Assembly: GCA_025358235.1 (NCBI GenBank)
Contig: JANYKH010000287.1
Span: 1-8,492 of the forward strand
Length of the DNA: 8,492 nucleotides
From: Chloroflexota bacterium
GTDB taxonomy: Bacteria; Chloroflexota; Dehalococcoidia; Dehalococcoidales; RBG-16-60-22
Direction of reading: 5' to 3'
Shown here: positions 6,505 to 8,492 of the stretch, one piece after another
How the letters are laid out: the number at the start of each line of letters is the position of its first letter
How positions within the stretch are numbered: position 1 is the first letter of the stretch
Translations under genes and position numbers: made by a program
Notes under the pieces: model-generated
Told to the model about the DNA's origin: nothing
Seen by the model: the letters and a program-made list of their open reading frames with translations, nothing else
Database searches by the model: none

Positions 6505-8094
6505 ATGGCAGAAGAAAAATTACGCAAAGACCAATTCCTGACTACCGTCGACGGACTGCCCATTAAGCAGACCTACTCCGCCGAAGATGTAAAACCCCTT
6601 GAAGCTCCGGGAGCTTTCCCCTACACCCGGAACATCATGACCCAGGGCTACCGCAGCCGTCTCTGGACCATGCGCCAGTACGCCGGTTTCGCCACCGTTG
6701 AAGAAACCAACAAACGCTACAAATATCTTTACGAGCAGGGCCAGACCGGCTTCAGCGTCGCTTTCCATCTCCCCACCCAGATCGGCTATGATTCTGACCA
6801 CCCCCTGGCCCGCGGTGAAGTCGGCCGCGTCGGCGTCGCCGTTGACTCCCTCCAGGATATGGAACAGCTCTGGGACGGCATTAAACTTGCCTCCGTGAGC
6901 ACCTCGATGACTGTTAACGCCACCGCCCCCGTTATCCTCGCCATGTACATCGCCGCGGCGGAAAAACAGGGCGCCAAGGCTTCCGAACTGGAAGGCACCG
7001 TCCAGAACGACCTGCTGAAAGAATACATCGCGCGCAACACCTACATTTTCTCCCCCGGCCCCTCCCTGCGCATGGCCACTGATCTCTGCGCCTACTGCGC
7101 CACGGAACTGCCCAAGTGGAACTCCATCAGCATCAGCGGCTACCACATGCGGGAAGCCGGTTCCACTGCTATCCAGGAAGTGGCTTTCACCATGGCCAAC
7201 GGCATCGCGTATGTCCAGGCTATGATCGATAGAGGCATGGACGTCGATTCATTCGCGCCGCGCTTCTCCTTCTTCTTCGCCTCATACACCAACCTGCTGG
7301 AAGAAGTCGCCAAATTCCGCGCCGCCCGCCGCGTGTGGGCCAAGATCATGAAGGACCGCTTCCATGCCAAGAACCCCCGCTCCCTCATGCTCCGCTTCCA
7401 CTGCCAGACGGACGGTTTCACCCTTACCGAGCAGCAGCCCCGCAACAACCTGATGCGCGTTACGCTCCAGGTGCTGGCCGCCGTCCTCGGCTCCTGCCAG
7501 TCGCTTCACGCTAACTCTTTTGACGAAGCCCTTGCGCTGCCCAGCGAAGAAGCTGTCCAGCTTTCCCTGCGCACCCAGCAAATCATCGCCTATGAATCCG
7601 GCGTCGCGGATGCCGTTGACCCCCTGGGCGGTTCTTACTACGTCGAATCACTGACGGACCAGATTGAAGCCGGCGTTAACAAGTACCTCGACTCCATCGA
7701 CAAGATGGGCGGCGCCCTGGAAGCCATCAAGAAAGGCTATATCCAGAAAGAAATCATGCGCTCCGCCTATGATTATCAGAAGGCGGTTGATAGCGGCGAA
7801 CAGGTCGTCGTCGGCGTCAACAAGTTCCAGTCCAAGACCAAGGTCGCGGTCGAATCAATGTCGATCGATCCCGGCGTGGAAGCCAAGCAGGTAGCCCGCC
7901 TTAAGGCCCTGCGTGCCGGCAGAGACAATGCCGCGGTCAAGAAAGCCCTTGAAAATGTCAGAAAGGTCGCCAAGACCAATGAGAATATCATGCCGGCCCT
8001 GATCGCTGCTGTGAAGACCTACGCCACCCTGGGCGAAATTACCCAGGTCATGCGCGAGGAATTCGGCGAGTACCGCGAACCCAACATGATCTAA
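6505..8094 (+). CDS. methylmalonyl-CoA mutase large (N-terminal, catalytic) subunit
   Basis: Adenosylcobalamin-dependent mutase subunit of 529 residues that interconverts (R)-methylmalonyl-CoA and succinyl-CoA (propionate metabolism). It is the TIM-barrel substrate-binding half only; the C-terminal B12-binding domain with DxHxxG is absent, so a separate small subunit is required. Using the constant 30-residue offset from the Propionibacterium enzyme, Y59 (in TMRQYAGF) matches Tyr89, Q167 Gln197, R177 Arg207, Y213 Tyr243 and H214 (in SGYH) His244. Y59 with R177 is the methylmalonyl-CoA signature; isobutyryl-CoA mutase has Phe/Gln and 2-hydroxyisobutyryl-CoA mutase Ile/Gln. Other family blocks are GYDSDHP (94-100), [10 protein letters not shown] (310-319) and [11 protein letters not shown] (371-381). 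ATG 6505 is chosen for GGGAG at 6494-6498 with a 6-base spacer; the TTG at 6502 is less likely. Several residues in otherwise conserved blocks differ from what I recall as usual: H88 in SVAFHLPTQ, and D303 and F305 in QTDGFTLT. No small subunit, MeaB or epimerase adjoins it. Confidence 0.95.
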   Translation: MAEEKLRKDQFLTTVDGLPIKQTYSAEDVKPLEAPGAFPYTRNIMTQGYRSRLWTMRQYAGFATVEETNKRYKYLYEQGQTGFSVAFHLPTQIGYDSDHPLARGEVGRVGVAVDSLQDMEQLWDGIKLASVSTSMTVNATAPVILAMYIAAAEKQGAKASELEGTVQNDLLKEYIARNTYIFSPGPSLRMATDLCAYCATELPKWNSISISGYHMREAGSTAIQEVAFTMANGIAYVQAMIDRGMDVDSFAPRFSFFFASYTNLLEEVAKFRAARRVWAKIMKDRFHAKNPRSLMLRFHCQTDGFTLTEQQPRNNLMRVTLQVLAAVLGSCQSLHANSFDEALALPSEEAVQLSLRTQQIIAYESGVADAVDPLGGSYYVESLTDQIEAGVNKYLDSIDKMGGALEAIKKGYIQKEIMRSAYDYQKAVDSGEQVVVGVNKFQSKTKVAVESMSIDPGVEAKQVARLKALRAGRDNAAVKKALENVRKVAKTNENIMPALIAAVKTYATLGEITQVMREEFGEYREPNMI

Positions 8095-8115
8095 ATCTCA
8101 ATTCCGGGAAATGCG

Positions 8116-8148
8116 AGGGGAGGGGTTTAAAAGCCCCTCCCCTTTTTT
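8116..8148 (+). terminator. intrinsic terminator after the mutase gene
   Basis: A perfect 10-bp stem pairs AGGGGAGGGG (8116-8125) with CCCCTCCCCT (8134-8143) across an 8-base loop, with a T-run at 8143-8148. It lies 21 bases after the stop and shows the mutase is the last gene of its transcript. Confidence 0.95.
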
Positions 8149-8154
8149 GTGCGC

Positions 8155-8186
8155 AAATTAGTGGCGTCTACGGATATCACCTCCCC
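8155..8186 (+). repeat. shared upstream element, copy B (small membrane-protein gene)
   Basis: AAATTAGTG (8155-8163), 5 variable bases, TACGGATA (8169-8176), 4 variable bases, CTCCCC (8181-8186). All three words and both spacings are the same as in copy A at 5622-5653. It starts 6 bases after the T-run of the preceding terminator and ends 48 bases before the chosen ATG. Confidence 0.7.
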
Positions 8187-8197
8187 CTCTAAATAGT

Positions 8198-8203
8198 TAG
8201 AAT
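8198..8203 (+). promoter_or_regulatory. candidate -10 hexamer for the small membrane-protein gene
   Basis: TAGAAT matches TATAAT at 5 of 6 positions and starts 21 bases after TACGGATA, the same distance as TAAAAT in copy A. A -35 consensus is not evident. Transcription from here would begin near 8210, leaving a leader of about 25 bases. Confidence 0.35.
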
Positions 8204-8234
8204 GAGGTCAACGAAGAGAAGAGAGGGGGCAAAT

Positions 8235-8444
8235 ATGGATGCTTCAAGCCTGATTATATGGTTAATGGGAGAAGTGTTGATCGCAGTTGGAGTGCCTCTG
8301 TTTTACCTGGGGAGATACCTGGCTGCCCCTGATGGTGAGAAAGCGAAGAAAGCCCGGGCTCTGAAGATTCTTGCGGTGGTGTGGATGGGAGTGGGAGTTC
8401 TGATTTACATCGTGTTGCTCGCGCGCTTGGCAATGAATGCCTGA
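8235..8444 (+). CDS. small two-helix membrane protein, function unknown
   Basis: A 69-residue protein I do not recognise as a named family. Two hydrophobic segments, about residues 5-29 and 43-65, flank a basic loop (R27, then EKAKKARALK at 35-44). By the positive-inside rule the loop is cytoplasmic and both ends face outward. There are no cysteines, histidines or obvious catalytic motifs. ATG 8235 is preferred because GAGGGGG at 8223-8229 lies 5 bases upstream. An in-frame ATG at 8202 would add 11 residues (MRSTKRREGAN), has no good ribosome binding site, and overlaps the candidate -10. A hydrophobic pattern this regular over the whole length, with a strong ribosome binding site and a terminator upstream, supports a real gene. 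Confidence 0.72.
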   Translation: MDASSLIIWLMGEVLIAVGVPLFYLGRYLAAPDGEKAKKARALKILAVVWMGVGVLIYIVLLARLAMNA

Positions 8445-8461
8445 AGTAAGGGAACTTCGGG
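8440..8461 (+). other. hairpin overlapping the stop of the small membrane-protein gene
   Basis: CCTGAAGT (8440-8447) pairs with ACTTCGGG (8454-8461) through 8 pairs including one T-G, with a 6-base loop; the stop codon TGA (8442-8444) is within the stem. No T-run follows before the window ends, so it is not a canonical terminator. Bases 8462-8492 show no recognisable feature. Confidence 0.5.
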
Positions 8462-8492
8462 TGAATATTCGCCATCACCTAATCCTTTGCCG

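Noticed and set aside
6520..7146. 208-residue minus-strand reading frame antisense to the mutase gene
   Set aside because: Low-complexity Gly/Ala/Val translation created by the GC-biased third positions of the mutase; no ribosome binding site or recognisable domain.

Overview
This 8.5 kb window reads as a chromosomal stretch from a moderately GC-rich bacterium. It holds five genes, all on the + strand. My best guess for the source is Chloroflexota, probably Dehalococcoidia or a relative. The grounds are the style of the RpoC sequence (a coiled-coil insert after the first clamp segment, as in Terrabacteria), a free-standing coenzyme-B12 mutase large subunit, and a lipoprotein-type HlyD adaptor with a long alanine-rich coiled coil. 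This placement is a judgement from remembered protein style, not from a search.

Layout. Positions 2-3712 hold a 5'-truncated rpoC (RNA polymerase beta' subunit, core housekeeping), closed by a strong intrinsic terminator at 3732-3770. A 189-base gap with an extended -10 promoter leads to a HlyD/MacA-like lipoprotein adaptor (3960-5564), also closed by a terminator (5587-5613). Next is a small AHSA1/SRPBCC-domain protein (5697-6188) with a terminator-like hairpin (6221-6275). An AT-rich, repeat-bearing gap of 316 bases precedes the large (catalytic, non-B12-binding) subunit of methylmalonyl-CoA mutase (6505-8094), closed by a perfect hairpin terminator (8116-8148). The window ends with a 69-residue two-helix membrane protein (8235-8444).

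The genes do not look like one pathway. Each appears to be its own transcription unit, with a terminator behind four of the five. The HlyD protein lacks its expected ABC or RND partner, and the mutase lacks its small B12-binding subunit, MeaB chaperone and epimerase, so both must work with proteins encoded elsewhere.

The most interesting signal is not a protein. The AHSA1 gene and the small membrane-protein gene, 2.5 kb apart, are preceded by the same arrangement: the previous gene's terminator, then AAATTAGTG-N5-TACGGATA-N4-CTCCCC, then a -10-like hexamer exactly 21 bases after TACGGATA, then a strong ribosome binding site and ATG. This could be a shared promoter or operator, or a dispersed intergenic repeat. 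The mutase upstream region also carries an inverted repeat inside a candidate promoter spacer and 17-base direct repeats. I see no mobile element, CRISPR array, tRNA or rRNA, and no convincing new multi-gene system.
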